From: Butyrivibrio sp. VCB2006
GTDB lineage: Bacteria > Bacillota > Clostridia > Lachnospirales > Lachnospiraceae
Reading direction: 5' to 3'
NCBI RefSeq assembly: GCF_000420945.1
Contig: NZ_ATVX01000004.1
Coordinates: 1-64,000 of the forward strand
DNA length: 64,000 nt
Below are positions 45,307 to 53,720 of the stretch, one piece after another (within the stretch, counting starts at the first letter, position 1; the number at the start of each line of letters is the position of its first letter). Both the position numbers and the translations under genes were made by a program. The notes under the pieces were generated by a model. The model did not search any database, was not told the DNA's origin, and saw nothing but the letters and a program-made list of their open reading frames with translations.

Positions 45307-46206
45307 TTAATCTATATTATTCAAAATATATTCCAAAATGCTATCAAGCGTATTTTTCTCTTTATTCCTTATTATTCTGTGAATTGAAATACCGGACGCA
45401 AATCCAAGACATCTGAGCAAATCTTCCGGTTCAACCCTGAACTCCTGATTGAAGAGCCACTCTATAAAAATGGAATCTGTAACTACTTTTATTTTTTCGG
45501 CACCATCAATCTTACTCATCTCAAGCTCTTCGCAGTTTCCAACCTCTACTCTGAATAAGGTATTCACTTCACTTGGCTCATCAAAAAACTCCTCGTTACG
45601 TGGTATCTCATATTTATTCAAATCGTATCTGACCTGTCTTAGTCCATCTGTAGAAATATTATTATTCTCGATCTGATCCAAGCACAATTTCTGAGCCGGG
45701 AAAGCCGGATATGATAAATACCTACCATCAGACTGTCTGATACAGGTAACATCATCTGCAATTAGCTTTGCACCTTTTTTTATTAGTTCTGTCATTAGTG
45801 TAGATTTGCCGCTGCCACTATTACCTGCAATCACAATGGTTTTGTCATCTATTCTAATACATGCGCCATGGAGCATGATATTTTCATGAAACCACAGCAA
45901 AATAGCAAGACACATTCCTGGTAGAAATTGTGCCGCATCATCAACAGAGACATCTTCTTTTTCTAAAAAAGAAATCTTATTTTCCCTAATCCAGAAATAC
46001 CCAGTTTGGTTATTAAACCATAACTCTTTCTTTCCATAATCACATATCTGTCCTTTATCTGCAGCTAACTTTATTTCCTCAGAAATATCCCCATGTTCAA
46101 TAATTATGTCTGGTTCTTTATCATTTTTCTCTATACTAACAAACTGCGGGAATTCATAATCCGAAGCTAAGGTCAACCCATAGATTTTGTAATAATGCTT
46201 TTCCAA
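45307..46206 (-). CDS. HPr-kinase-like ATPase of a RiPP cluster
   Basis: About 299 residues. The N-terminal part (HYYKIYGLTLASDYEFPQF) is the beta-rich domain seen in RiPP-associated HprK homologs. The Walker A motif GNSGSGKST is near residue 127, followed by LIADDVTCI and later FPAQK as in HPr kinase. In some lasso clusters such proteins phosphorylate the C-terminal Ser of the precursor; both peptides here have a Ser near the end (KVSG). No ATG fits: TTG at 46204-46206 has GAGGA seven bases upstream and is taken as the start, and a TTG at 46224 is possible. It is translated ahead of the cyclase-like gene. Confidence 0.78.
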   Translation of the reverse strand: MEKHYYKIYGLTLASDYEFPQFVSIEKNDKEPDIIIEHGDISEEIKLAADKGQICDYGKKELWFNNQTGYFWIRENKISFLEKEDVSVDDAAQFLPGMCLAILLWFHENIMLHGACIRIDDKTIVIAGNSGSGKSTLMTELIKKGAKLIADDVTCIRQSDGRYLSYPAFPAQKLCLDQIENNNISTDGLRQVRYDLNKYEIPRNEEFFDEPSEVNTLFRVEVGNCEELEMSKIDGAEKIKVVTDSIFIEWLFNQEFRVEPEDLLRCLGFASGISIHRIIRNKEKNTLDSILEYILNNID

Positions 46207-46251
46207 TTGGTAATCCTCTTTCAACTCTTGTTATCTTAAATTCACTAGATA

Positions 46252-46280
46252 AATATAATAGGTTTCCATAACAAAAACAA
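46252..46280 (-). promoter_or_regulatory. Candidate promoter of the kinase/cyclase-like operon
   Basis: -35 TTGTTT (46275-46280) and -10 TATATT (46252-46257) on the minus strand are 17 bp apart. The -35 overlaps the T tract of the GH35 terminator. Confidence 0.45.
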
Positions 46281-46315
46281 GCATTTCAATCAATGAATCA
46301 TGACTGAAATGCTTG
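46278..46315 (-). terminator. Terminator after the GH35 gene
   Basis: An 11-bp perfect stem CAAGCATTTCA/TGAAATGCTTG with a 16-nt loop is followed on the minus strand by TTTTTGTT, 11 nt after the stop. Confidence 0.82.
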
Positions 46316-46326
46316 CCAATAACGTT

Positions 46327-48195
46327 TTAGCCGATATCAGGTTCGTCCTTGAGTTCGATAGTATCTTTGTGCTTGCCATCTGTCTCAAAGATAATGATTT
46401 CATTCTCTCCATCCTTAAGAAGTGGTGCAGGGATGTAGAGTCTCTTCTGAGGTCCGATCTCCCAGAATCTTCCGAGGTTAAAGCCGTTAATAAACGCTAC
46501 GCCCTTGCCCCAGCCTTCGAAATCAAGGAAAGTATCGCCCTTCTCTGTAACATCAAAGGTGAAACGATAGAATGCTGGCGCACTCTCTTTGTACTCCTTG
46601 GAGAAGTCAACCTTCTCGATATTATCAAGCGGAAGTGTATAGATATCCCAGTCATTATGGATGTGGCCGTTTATCTGAACACATCTGCCAATACCCTTTC
46701 TCTGAGTCTCCATACGAGGTCCGAAGTTAACACGTCCCATGTTTTCAACAAGTACATCAAACTTCTCATTAAGTCCCTGAAGAGTTCCTGTAGAAAGGCC
46801 TGCCTCTCCGATTGCTGCAGCAGCAGTCTCAGGAGTAAGGCCATGCTCCATCATAAATTTACCGGCCAGCATCTGTGCAGGCTGTGAGCATGCAAGGTAC
46901 TTGTCCATAGGAATATCATGCTCATCATTAAGCTCAAGGTCATAAAGAGTGATAAGTGGATTCTCCTCCACAAATACATTGGCTCTGTCTCCGGTCTCCC
47001 AAAGTTTAAGCTTAGCAATGCCGGCCTCTGAATGAAGTCTTGATCTGTACAGAATATATCCATAGCTCTGATCAAGTTCTTCCATATTAACAGTGTAAGG
47101 AAGATGTACAGGAGTGCTAAGGTCATCCAGAGTTGCAAAAAGAGATACCTTATCCTTGCAAGTCAATGTTCCGTAAGCTTTTCTCTGTATCTTGGTTGAA
47201 AACTCAACCTTTGGAATATCAACGTACTTGCCGATTACTTCCTGATATTTACGGTACTTCTCAGTAATCTGACCATCCTCTGTCAGGATTCCATCATAGT
47301 CATAGCTTGTAACATCAGGTGTAAGCTCATTGTAATAGTTAGAGCCATTCATGAATCCAAAGTTTGTACCACCCTGGAACATGTAAATGCTGACATTTCC
47401 AAGTTCAAGCATCTTATCAAGGTCCTCTGTGCTCTGCACCAGATTTCCCTTCATGTGACCGCCATTTCCCCAGTGGTCAAACCAGCCAACCCAGAACTCG
47501 GCGCACATAAGAGGGCCACCATTTGTGTAGTCTTTGATCACATCAAAACGCTCCTCTGTCTTGGAGCCGAAGTTTCCTGTTGGGTGAGCACCCTCAGCAA
47601 ATCCACCTCTGTAGCTCTCGTGATAAGGGCCATCTGAAGTGATAAGAGGAACTGTAACGCCATACTTAACCATAAGATCATGCATAAACTTCATGTACTC
47701 ATGGTCGTTGGCATAATAGCCATACTCATTCTCAATCTGCATGAGAATGATATTACCGCCGTTGTCGATCTGATACTTGGTAATTTTGGGCATCAGAACC
47801 TTATAATAATCCTCTACAGCATCAAGGAAAGGCTTGTAGCTTACTCTGAGACGCATGTTGCGATCTTTTAACAGCCATGCAGGAAGTCCGCCAAATTCCC
47901 ACTCTGCGCAGATATATGGAGATGGTCTGATGATGATATAAAGCCCAAGTTCAGTTGCAGTCTGAATGAATTTCTCAATATCACAGAAGCCTTCAAAATT
48001 AAACTCTCCCTTTTTGGGCTCTGTAAGATTCCATGGAATGTAGGTTTCTACTGTATTGCATCCCAAAGCTTTTAATTTTTCAAGTCTGTCTACCCAATAT
48101 TCAGGCACAGTTCTAAAATAATGAAAAGAACCTGATATTACCTTAAATGGTTCTCCATTAAGATAGAAGGTATCCTTAATCTCAAATTTTCCCAT
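46327..48195 (-). CDS. Glycoside hydrolase family 35 beta-galactosidase
   Basis: 622 residues without a signal peptide, so cytosolic. The N-terminal barrel has SGSFHYFRTVPEYW near residue 21. The acid/base Glu is in LMQIENEYG (E157) and the nucleophile in MCAEFWVGWFDHWG (E233), both with the family spacing. C-terminal beta domains include GRVNFG and KGVAFINGFNLGRFWE, a GH35 hallmark. It removes terminal beta-galactose from oligosaccharides, fitting galactan side chains of pectin taken up by the adjacent importer. It has its own promoter and terminator. Confidence 0.93.
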   Translation of the reverse strand: MGKFEIKDTFYLNGEPFKVISGSFHYFRTVPEYWVDRLEKLKALGCNTVETYIPWNLTEPKKGEFNFEGFCDIEKFIQTATELGLYIIIRPSPYICAEWEFGGLPAWLLKDRNMRLRVSYKPFLDAVEDYYKVLMPKITKYQIDNGGNIILMQIENEYGYYANDHEYMKFMHDLMVKYGVTVPLITSDGPYHESYRGGFAEGAHPTGNFGSKTEERFDVIKDYTNGGPLMCAEFWVGWFDHWGNGGHMKGNLVQSTEDLDKMLELGNVSIYMFQGGTNFGFMNGSNYYNELTPDVTSYDYDGILTEDGQITEKYRKYQEVIGKYVDIPKVEFSTKIQRKAYGTLTCKDKVSLFATLDDLSTPVHLPYTVNMEELDQSYGYILYRSRLHSEAGIAKLKLWETGDRANVFVEENPLITLYDLELNDEHDIPMDKYLACSQPAQMLAGKFMMEHGLTPETAAAAIGEAGLSTGTLQGLNEKFDVLVENMGRVNFGPRMETQRKGIGRCVQINGHIHNDWDIYTLPLDNIEKVDFSKEYKESAPAFYRFTFDVTEKGDTFLDFEGWGKGVAFINGFNLGRFWEIGPQKRLYIPAPLLKDGENEIIIFETDGKHKDTIELKDEPDIG

Positions 48196-48309
48196 AATAA
48201 CTCTCCTTTAACCTCGTAGAAAATCTACAATTAACCATAGACAAATATGTCCTTGTAAATGCACTCTTTTCCCACTGCATATCCACTTATGATCATTACA
48301 AAAAGCGCA

Positions 48310-48338
48310 TTTATAATTACATATTAAATTTTTGTAAA
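48310..48338 (-). promoter_or_regulatory. Promoter of the GH35 gene
   Basis: Minus-strand -35 TTTACA (48333-48338) and -10 TATAAA (48310-48315) are 17 bp apart, just downstream of the importer terminator. The leader is about 110 nt long. Confidence 0.7.
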
Positions 48339-48374
48339 CTAAGAATACTCTTTCGGTTTCCGTTTTATTAAGAT

Positions 48375-48410
48375 AAAGGGAATACTGGAGTAAATCACAG
48401 TATTCCCTTT
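48375..48410 (-). terminator. Terminator of the sugar importer operon
   Basis: A perfect 13-bp stem AAAGGGAATACTG/CAGTATTCCCTTT with a 10-nt loop is followed on the minus strand by ATCTTAAT. It closes the lplB-lplC-binding protein operon. Confidence 0.8.
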
Positions 48411-48431
48411 TTTCCATGGTGTAATAATGAA

Positions 48432-48497
48432 GTTCTGCTCTCGCTTTGCTCGCCAGAACTAAGTAGTACACTAAGCTCGAAAATGCCTCGCTAAGTG
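48432..48497 (-). repeat. Family II two-hairpin element, copy B
   Basis: 66 nt starting one base after the stop of the binding-protein gene. It holds hairpin GTTCTG/CAGAAC (48432-48437, 48454-48459) and hairpin CACTAAGC/GCTAAGTG (48469-48476, 48490-48497), the latter with one central mismatch. The second copy at 50281-50346 has the same layout and length with different but still pairing stems. The rest of the 48196-48498 gap holds a terminator and a promoter. Confidence 0.75.
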
Positions 48498-48498
48498 A

Positions 48499-50142
48499 TT
48501 ACTTATAGAGTTCGTCGAACTGTCTCTGAAGCTCAGCTGTTACATCATCGATACCAGCCTTCTTAAGAGCTTCCTGATACTCAGCAACGATATCTTCAGC
48601 TGATCCCTGGTACTTACCAAATGCGATCTGCTTCATGTATGTTGTGTGAATATCGTTAATGTTGTCGATTTTAGACTGAATGTCATCTACGTTAGGAACG
48701 AACTGTCCATATGGATAGTCGATCTTGATTGCATCGTACTCTTTGTAGAGCTTCTCGATTGCATCCCAGTTCATTGTAGCGTCCTTGATCTCAAGGTCAT
48801 CGTTACGTCCCCACCAGTAGTTTACAGAAATACCATCTGTAGCTGAGTTGTATCCTTCTGGAGTCTTTCTCATGCCATCATCTGTAAGCTCGTAAGAAAC
48901 ACCTTCTACACCATAGTTGAAGAGCTTGTAGCACTCAGGATCGTTTCTGATAAGGTCATAAACCATAAGAGCTCTCTCAGGGTTCTTGGAAGCTGCAGAT
49001 ACAGCCATAGCACCGTGAGTGATTGAAAGAGCTACAAGGTTCTTAGTCTCTTCACCAAAGTAGAAGAAGCCTGTCTCTGCGTTAGGATCGTCATAAATTG
49101 TGTAACCATCCTTGTGTGAGCAAAGATCTGTCCAAGTCTGTGTGTGGTGCTGCTCAGCTGCTACACGGCCAATCTTGAAGTCTTCTCTGTTGTCAGAAGT
49201 TGTGTTATTGAGAACGTCTGTCTTCCAAACTCCAATCTCATCCCATTCCTTCATCATCTTAGCAAATTCAACAAGTGAATCTGTATCTGTTACATATGGT
49301 GAATATACTGTGTAAAGGTCATCCTTTGTACCACCCCACATAGCGCCGGAGTTGATACCATCGATTGAAACATAGTTAGAGTGAGATGTAATCCATCCAC
49401 CAACCATTGTTGCATACTGTGTGCCGTCTGAATCCCAAGGAATAACATCAGGATATGTCTCTTTTACATACTTGAAGTATGTTGTAAGGTCTTCCCAGCT
49501 CTTAACGCCATCAGCAAGGCCTGCTTCCTTAGCCCAGTCAAGACGATATGCAAATCCATGGTTAGTCCACTGTGCATAGTTATCTTCAGGCATAAGGTAG
49601 ATGTTTCCATCATATTTGCAGAGTTCCCAGTGTTCAGGTGAAACTGAAGCCCATGTCTTAGGAGCGTATGTCTTGAGCATATCCTCTGAAAGCTCAAGGA
49701 AAGCGCCGTTCTTAGCATTTGGCCAAGCATCAAGCCAGTCAGAAGCTGTACCAACAAGGTCTACAGTACCATCCATACGTGCAAGAGTTAAGTTGTAAAC
49801 TGAAAGGTAATCTGTCCAGTCGATGTAGTAAACTTCGAGCTCTGCGTTAACCTTCTCTGTAAGGATCTCGTTGAGCTGTCTGAGCATCTCATCTGTCTGG
49901 TTTCCTTCAGGAGCACCACCTGTTGTCATGTAAGTGATAACTACATGCTCAGATGTGTCAATAGCAGAAGCATCAGCTGTCTCTGTGCTGCCTGCATCAG
50001 TTGTAGTTGCCTCAGTCTTTGTTTCTGTCTGTGTTGCAGTTGTGTCTGCAGGAGCTGGTGTTTCAGCTGTAGATGAGCCACATGCTGCGATTCCCATTAC
50101 CATGCTTGCGCTAAGTAATGTTGCTAATAACTTTTTCTTCAT
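48499..50142 (-). CDS. Extracellular solute-binding lipoprotein for sugars
   Basis: 547 residues. A lipoprotein signal peptide with lipobox-like GIAACGSS sets the mature Cys at residue 21, followed by a Thr/Ala/Glu-rich linker. The rest is a large family 1-type binding protein (DWTDYLSVYNLTLARMDGTVDLVGTASDW...), similar to LipO/LplA-type proteins. It captures oligosaccharides outside the membrane for the two permeases upstream in the operon. The ATPase is not encoded nearby; such systems often share MsmX-type ATPases. Confidence 0.88.
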   Translation of the reverse strand: MKKKLLATLLSASMVMGIAACGSSTAETPAPADTTATQTETKTEATTTDAGSTETADASAIDTSEHVVITYMTTGGAPEGNQTDEMLRQLNEILTEKVNAELEVYYIDWTDYLSVYNLTLARMDGTVDLVGTASDWLDAWPNAKNGAFLELSEDMLKTYAPKTWASVSPEHWELCKYDGNIYLMPEDNYAQWTNHGFAYRLDWAKEAGLADGVKSWEDLTTYFKYVKETYPDVIPWDSDGTQYATMVGGWITSHSNYVSIDGINSGAMWGGTKDDLYTVYSPYVTDTDSLVEFAKMMKEWDEIGVWKTDVLNNTTSDNREDFKIGRVAAEQHHTQTWTDLCSHKDGYTIYDDPNAETGFFYFGEETKNLVALSITHGAMAVSAASKNPERALMVYDLIRNDPECYKLFNYGVEGVSYELTDDGMRKTPEGYNSATDGISVNYWWGRNDDLEIKDATMNWDAIEKLYKEYDAIKIDYPYGQFVPNVDDIQSKIDNINDIHTTYMKQIAFGKYQGSAEDIVAEYQEALKKAGIDDVTAELQRQFDELYK

Positions 50143-50180
50143 TTTTATCCTCCTTTTTGATAAGAAAATGAATATGTGAA

Positions 50181-50285
50181 CCCACTTACGTGAGCTACTA
50201 ACAAGGAACTTCCAATTGTCCTCTCTGGGATTCTCACTAAGTTCGACTTCGTCTCACTTACGTGAGTTACTAACAAGGAACTTCC
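50181..50285 (-). repeat. Two 33-nt direct repeats with an internal small hairpin
   Basis: 50181-50213 and 50253-50285 differ at only a few positions; each contains CTCAC-TTAC-GTGAG type symmetry and ends in AAGGAACTTCC. They lie between family II copy A and the ribosome-binding site of the binding-protein gene, within one operon. No coding function. Confidence 0.75.
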
Positions 50286-50346
50286 GCTCTCGCATACGCT
50301 CGCCGGAAGACGTTCGAACTAGCTTCGAAAATACCTCAGCAAGTTC
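50281..50346 (-). repeat. Family II two-hairpin element, copy A
   Basis: 66 nt beginning just after the stop of the permease gene at 50349. Hairpin CTTCCG/CGGAAG (50281-50286, 50304-50309) with a GCGAG-rich loop and hairpin GAACTAGC/GCAAGTTC (50316-50323, 50339-50346) correspond to those in copy B with paired base changes and the same central mismatch. Confidence 0.75.
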
Positions 50347-50348
50347 TC

Positions 50349-51269
50349 TCAGCCCTTTACCGCACCGACTGTAATACCGCCGATGAAATACTTCTGAACG
50401 AAAGGATACAGAAATACGATAGGACCTGTAGCCATAACGGCTGTTGCCATCTTAAGAGACTCTGTAGGAACATCTGTAAGTGTGATGTACTGTCCGGCAA
50501 TTGAGTTCTTAAGAGCCTGTGTCTCGTTAACAACCTTGTACAGCTGGAACTGAAGAGGCTTAACAGCTACTCTTGAGCTGAGGAACAGTGATGACTGATA
50601 CCACTCATTCCAGTAACCAAGTGCAAGGAAAAGACCTATTGTAGCAAGAGCAGGCTTAAGCATTGGAAGAATAAGTCTTGTAAAAATAACCATATCTCCA
50701 GCGCCGTCAATCTTACCTGATTCTGTGATCTCATGAGGAATAGCCTTAACGAAGTTCTTCATGAGAATGATCAGCCATGGTGACATAAGAAGTGGGAAAA
50801 ATACTGCCAAATAGCTGTCATTTAATTTGTAAGTCTGTGTCATCAGAAGGTAGTATGGAGCAAGACCTGCTGAGAACAGTGATGTAAAGTAAATATAGAA
50901 GGAAATGGCATTTCTGAGAGGGAAATCTTTTCTCTGAAGTGCATAACCTGTCATAGCGATGATCAAAAGACCTACTACAGTACCACAAAGTGTAAGTGTG
51001 ATTGTAAGTCCGTAGGACTTCCAGATCATTCCGCCTCTTACAACCATCTCGTAAGCTTTAAGTGTAAACTCCTTAGGAAGAAGCTGAACACCTTCTGCTC
51101 TGATTACTGACTCATTGGTAAAAGATGTACCGATGATGATCAGGAATGGGAAAATACATGCAAGAGCATAGAATGTAATAAGTACATATCCGAATACTCT
51201 TATAATAATATCTGAAACGCCAAGCTTAACCTTAACGCCAGTCATCTCAATTTCATTTGATTTAGACAT
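50349..51269 (-). CDS. Sugar ABC transporter permease, LplC/CUT1 type
   Basis: 306 residues with six membrane segments. The EAA-type loop that contacts the ATPase is seen as ITESGKIDGAGDMVIFTRLILPMLKPALAT-like sequence near residue 190. The C-terminus is typical of LplC-like proteins (FLYPFVQKYFIGGITVGAVKG). It forms the channel with the permease encoded immediately upstream and is followed by family II copy A and the binding-protein gene. Confidence 0.92.
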   Translation of the reverse strand: MSKSNEIEMTGVKVKLGVSDIIIRVFGYVLITFYALACIFPFLIIIGTSFTNESVIRAEGVQLLPKEFTLKAYEMVVRGGMIWKSYGLTITLTLCGTVVGLLIIAMTGYALQRKDFPLRNAISFYIYFTSLFSAGLAPYYLLMTQTYKLNDSYLAVFFPLLMSPWLIILMKNFVKAIPHEITESGKIDGAGDMVIFTRLILPMLKPALATIGLFLALGYWNEWYQSSLFLSSRVAVKPLQFQLYKVVNETQALKNSIAGQYITLTDVPTESLKMATAVMATGPIVFLYPFVQKYFIGGITVGAVKG

Positions 51270-51313
51270 TTTAAACTCCTCTTCTCTTTAACGATTCTTA
51301 TCAATATCAGTAA

Positions 51314-52270
51314 TTAGAACAGTGAATAGTCAGGATCGATCTTCTTAACTATGTAGTTAACGCCCATAACCATAACAAAACCAATAATTGACTGATACAA
51401 ACCAACAGCTGAAGCTGTAGAGAAGTTAAAGTCATTGATTGTAGCACGATACACATATGTCTCAATGATATCTGTTGTTGGATACAGAAGTGAGTTTGTA
51501 CCGATGATGTTGTAGAACAGACCAAAGTTACCTTTTACGATTCCACCAAGAGCAAACAACAGAAGGATTACTATTGTAGGCTTAAGTCCCGGAAGAATAA
51601 TGTATCTGATCTTCTGGAAAGCGTTGGCACCATCAACCTTGGCTGCCTCGATGATCTCTGCATCGATACCGCAGATAGCTGCGAAGTAAACAACTGAGTT
51701 ATAACCTGTCTGCTGCCATAAGTGAACGATTACGAGAATCACAGGCCAAACAGATGGATCTGAATAAGGGCCCCACTTTTCTCTTCCCATGGATGTCAAA
51801 ATCTCATTAACAAAACCATAGTCATAATTCAAAAGGTTATAAACAAGGATACCAACCAAAACCTGTGAAATGAAATATGGAAGGAACATCATTGTCTGTG
51901 AAACCTTCTTGAACATCTTGTTCTGCATCTCATTAAGAAGAATAGCTACAAGAATAGCAAGCAAGTTACCAAGAATGATGAATGCGATATTGTAAAGAAT
52001 TGTGTTCTTGGTAAGTTCGAAAAGCTTACCTGACTCTGCAAGGAACTGGAAGTTCTTGAGTCCTACGAACTTACTTCCGAAAATTCCGTCTCTGTAGTTG
52101 TACTTAACGAATGCAACCCAGATACCCGGCATTGGCATATAACTGAAAAGGAAGAAAAATACTACTGCAGGCAGACACATAAGTTCAAGAACTCTGTATC
52201 TCCACAGAGTCTCTAAAACTCCGCGCTTCCTTACTACCTGTGTAGAAGTTTTACTACTATTCTTACTCAT
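51314..52270 (-). CDS. Sugar ABC transporter permease, LplB/CUT1 type
   Basis: 318 residues from the ATG at 52268-52270 (GGAGG five bases upstream); the longer frame starts inside the operator region. Six membrane segments; the EAA loop is EIIEAAKVDGANAFQKIRYIILPGLKPTI. The RYRVLELMCLPAVVFFFLFSYMPMPG start is typical of LplB-like permeases for complex glycans. First gene of the importer operon, downstream of a promoter framed by two LacI-type operators. Confidence 0.92.
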   Translation of the reverse strand: MSKNSSKTSTQVVRKRGVLETLWRYRVLELMCLPAVVFFFLFSYMPMPGIWVAFVKYNYRDGIFGSKFVGLKNFQFLAESGKLFELTKNTILYNIAFIILGNLLAILVAILLNEMQNKMFKKVSQTMMFLPYFISQVLVGILVYNLLNYDYGFVNEILTSMGREKWGPYSDPSVWPVILVIVHLWQQTGYNSVVYFAAICGIDAEIIEAAKVDGANAFQKIRYIILPGLKPTIVILLLFALGGIVKGNFGLFYNIIGTNSLLYPTTDIIETYVYRATINDFNFSTASAVGLYQSIIGFVMVMGVNYIVKKIDPDYSLF

Positions 52271-52344
52271 TGGTTCCTCCAATTTACTCGCGATTGCTAT
52301 TTTAATTCTAAAACACAGTCCCCGTATTGTGCATTTTAACAACT

Positions 52345-52418
52345 TGCAACCGATTTCATATTATTATTTAATCATTAATGCCATATATTAGTCAATGATT
52401 TTTTTGAAACCGATTGCA
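52345..52418 (-). promoter_or_regulatory. Importer promoter framed by two LacI-family operators
   Basis: Operator-like sites TGCAACCGATTTCA (52345-52358) and TGAAACCGATTGCA (52405-52418) are mirror variants of the site upstream of the LacI gene. Between them on the minus strand is TTGACT (52390-52395) with AT-rich TTAAAT/TAAATA 18-19 bp downstream. Start-to-start distance is 60 bp, which could allow looping. Confidence 0.75.
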
Positions 52419-52440
52419 GTTTTAGTGAATTAATACAAAT

Positions 52441-52470
52441 AGGAGGAAGCTATACTAGTTACTTCCTCCT
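52441..52470 (-). terminator. Terminator after the LacI regulator gene
   Basis: A perfect 9-bp stem AGGAGGAAG/CTTCCTCCT with a 12-nt loop is followed on the minus strand by ATTTGTATT. It separates the regulator from the importer operon. Confidence 0.7.
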
Positions 52471-52568
52471 ATTTTTGTACATTTTGCCATATATTGTATA
52501 CAAAAATACCAAATAGCAATATCACAGTTTCAAAAACGTTTATCCATATATCCTTCTATCTTTTGCCA

Positions 52569-53618
52569 TTAGTTATAGCATATCCCTGTACTATCCCTGA
52601 TAACCAGCACCGGATCAACCATTTGAAGATCTTCTACTTCTTTTCCGGCAGATACAGCAACTGCTGTATCTATCAGTTTCTGGCCATACTTATCATAGTT
52701 ATAATCTATACTGGTAAGCTTAGGCGACATCAGATCAGCGATATATGTATTGTCAAAACTTACTACGGATATATCTTCAGGCACTCTTAACCCATGTTCT
52801 CTTATACTCCGGAGAGCTCCACTGGCAGCAAAGTCATTTATTGCTATTATCGCTGTAGGCCTGTCCTCTAGTTTCAGAATCTTATTGGTTGCGTCATACC
52901 CTGATTCAGGATCATAATATCCATTTACTACATATTCCCCGTTTACCTTGATGCCATGCGCCTTGAGATTTTCCTCATATCTCTGATACTTGTAAAAAGT
53001 AGAAGCAACGCGCATCTCACCTCCAACAAGAGCAATCTTGTGATGCCCAAGTCCGATAAGATGCTCCATTACAAGGTTCATGCCCTCTGCTTCATCAATT
53101 ACCACTCTGTGAACCGGGGCTTTATCCAGCTTGCCTGTAACAATCACAGGAGTATTTATACAAACAGTCCTGACCTTCTCAGCGTAGGCTTCATCAGTTA
53201 TAAGGTCGTCTACACGGCCTCCCATCTGAATGATTGCATCCACCTTCTGCTGCATTAAAAGATCAAGTTGAGCTTGTTCTCTCTCTTTTACGCCAAGCGA
53301 ATTAGCAAGACCCACACTATATCCGGCCTTCTCGGCTGCTATCTCGCAAGCCACAAAAAGAGCTGAATAATATGGGTTTCTGACATCAGCTGCAATAATA
53401 CCGATATTTTTGGTCGCAGTGTCAGAAAGGCCCTTAGCTAAAGCATTTGGCTTAAAATTATATTTATCAATTATACTTTGGATTCTGTCCTTTTTCTCTT
53501 TGCGAACGGAAGCACTACCGTTAAGGACACGAGAAACAGTAGAAGCAGATACACCCGCTTCCGCTGCAATGTCATAGATTGTAATCGACTTACCGGCATT
53601 CAGTCTATCGTTTTCCAT
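52569..53618 (-). CDS. LacI-family transcriptional regulator of the sugar importer
   Basis: 349 residues. The helix-turn-helix ITIYDIAAEAGVSASTVSRVL at residues 12-32 is followed by NGSASVRKEKKDRI hinge and a periplasmic-binding-like effector domain (NIGIIAADVRNPYYSAL, ISVVSFDNTYIADLMSPKLTSID). It lies just upstream of the importer operon, and near-identical operator sequences stand before both, so it probably represses both until a pectic or galactan sugar binds. The effector is not known. Confidence 0.92.
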   Translation of the reverse strand: MENDRLNAGKSITIYDIAAEAGVSASTVSRVLNGSASVRKEKKDRIQSIIDKYNFKPNALAKGLSDTATKNIGIIAADVRNPYYSALFVACEIAAEKAGYSVGLANSLGVKEREQAQLDLLMQQKVDAIIQMGGRVDDLITDEAYAEKVRTVCINTPVIVTGKLDKAPVHRVVIDEAEGMNLVMEHLIGLGHHKIALVGGEMRVASTFYKYQRYEENLKAHGIKVNGEYVVNGYYDPESGYDATNKILKLEDRPTAIIAINDFAASGALRSIREHGLRVPEDISVVSFDNTYIADLMSPKLTSIDYNYDKYGQKLIDTAVAVSAGKEVEDLQMVDPVLVIRDSTGICYN

Positions 53619-53644
53619 AAAAAAACTCCGTCTTGGGGACTGTC

Positions 53645-53692
53645 TGAAACCGATTTCAATTACATATTACGAAATATCATTCATCTTGTCAA
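53645..53692 (-). promoter_or_regulatory. Promoter and autoregulatory operator of the LacI gene
   Basis: -35 TTGACA (53687-53692) and -10 TAATAT (53664-53669) on the minus strand are 17 bp apart. The operator TGAAACCGATTTCA (53645-53658) covers the predicted transcription start, which favours autorepression. Confidence 0.8.
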
Positions 53693-53720
53693 TACGCTAT
53701 TTTCCACCATTTCTTTTAAG

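Noticed and set aside
45307-46206. Genuine HPr kinase/phosphorylase of carbon regulation
   Set aside because: The N-terminal domain is not the HprK type, the length and motif after Walker A differ, and the context is RiPP-like.
48208-48471. 87-residue open frame on the minus strand downstream of the binding-protein gene
   Set aside because: It runs through the family II hairpin, the terminator and the GH35 promoter, and has no ribosome-binding site.
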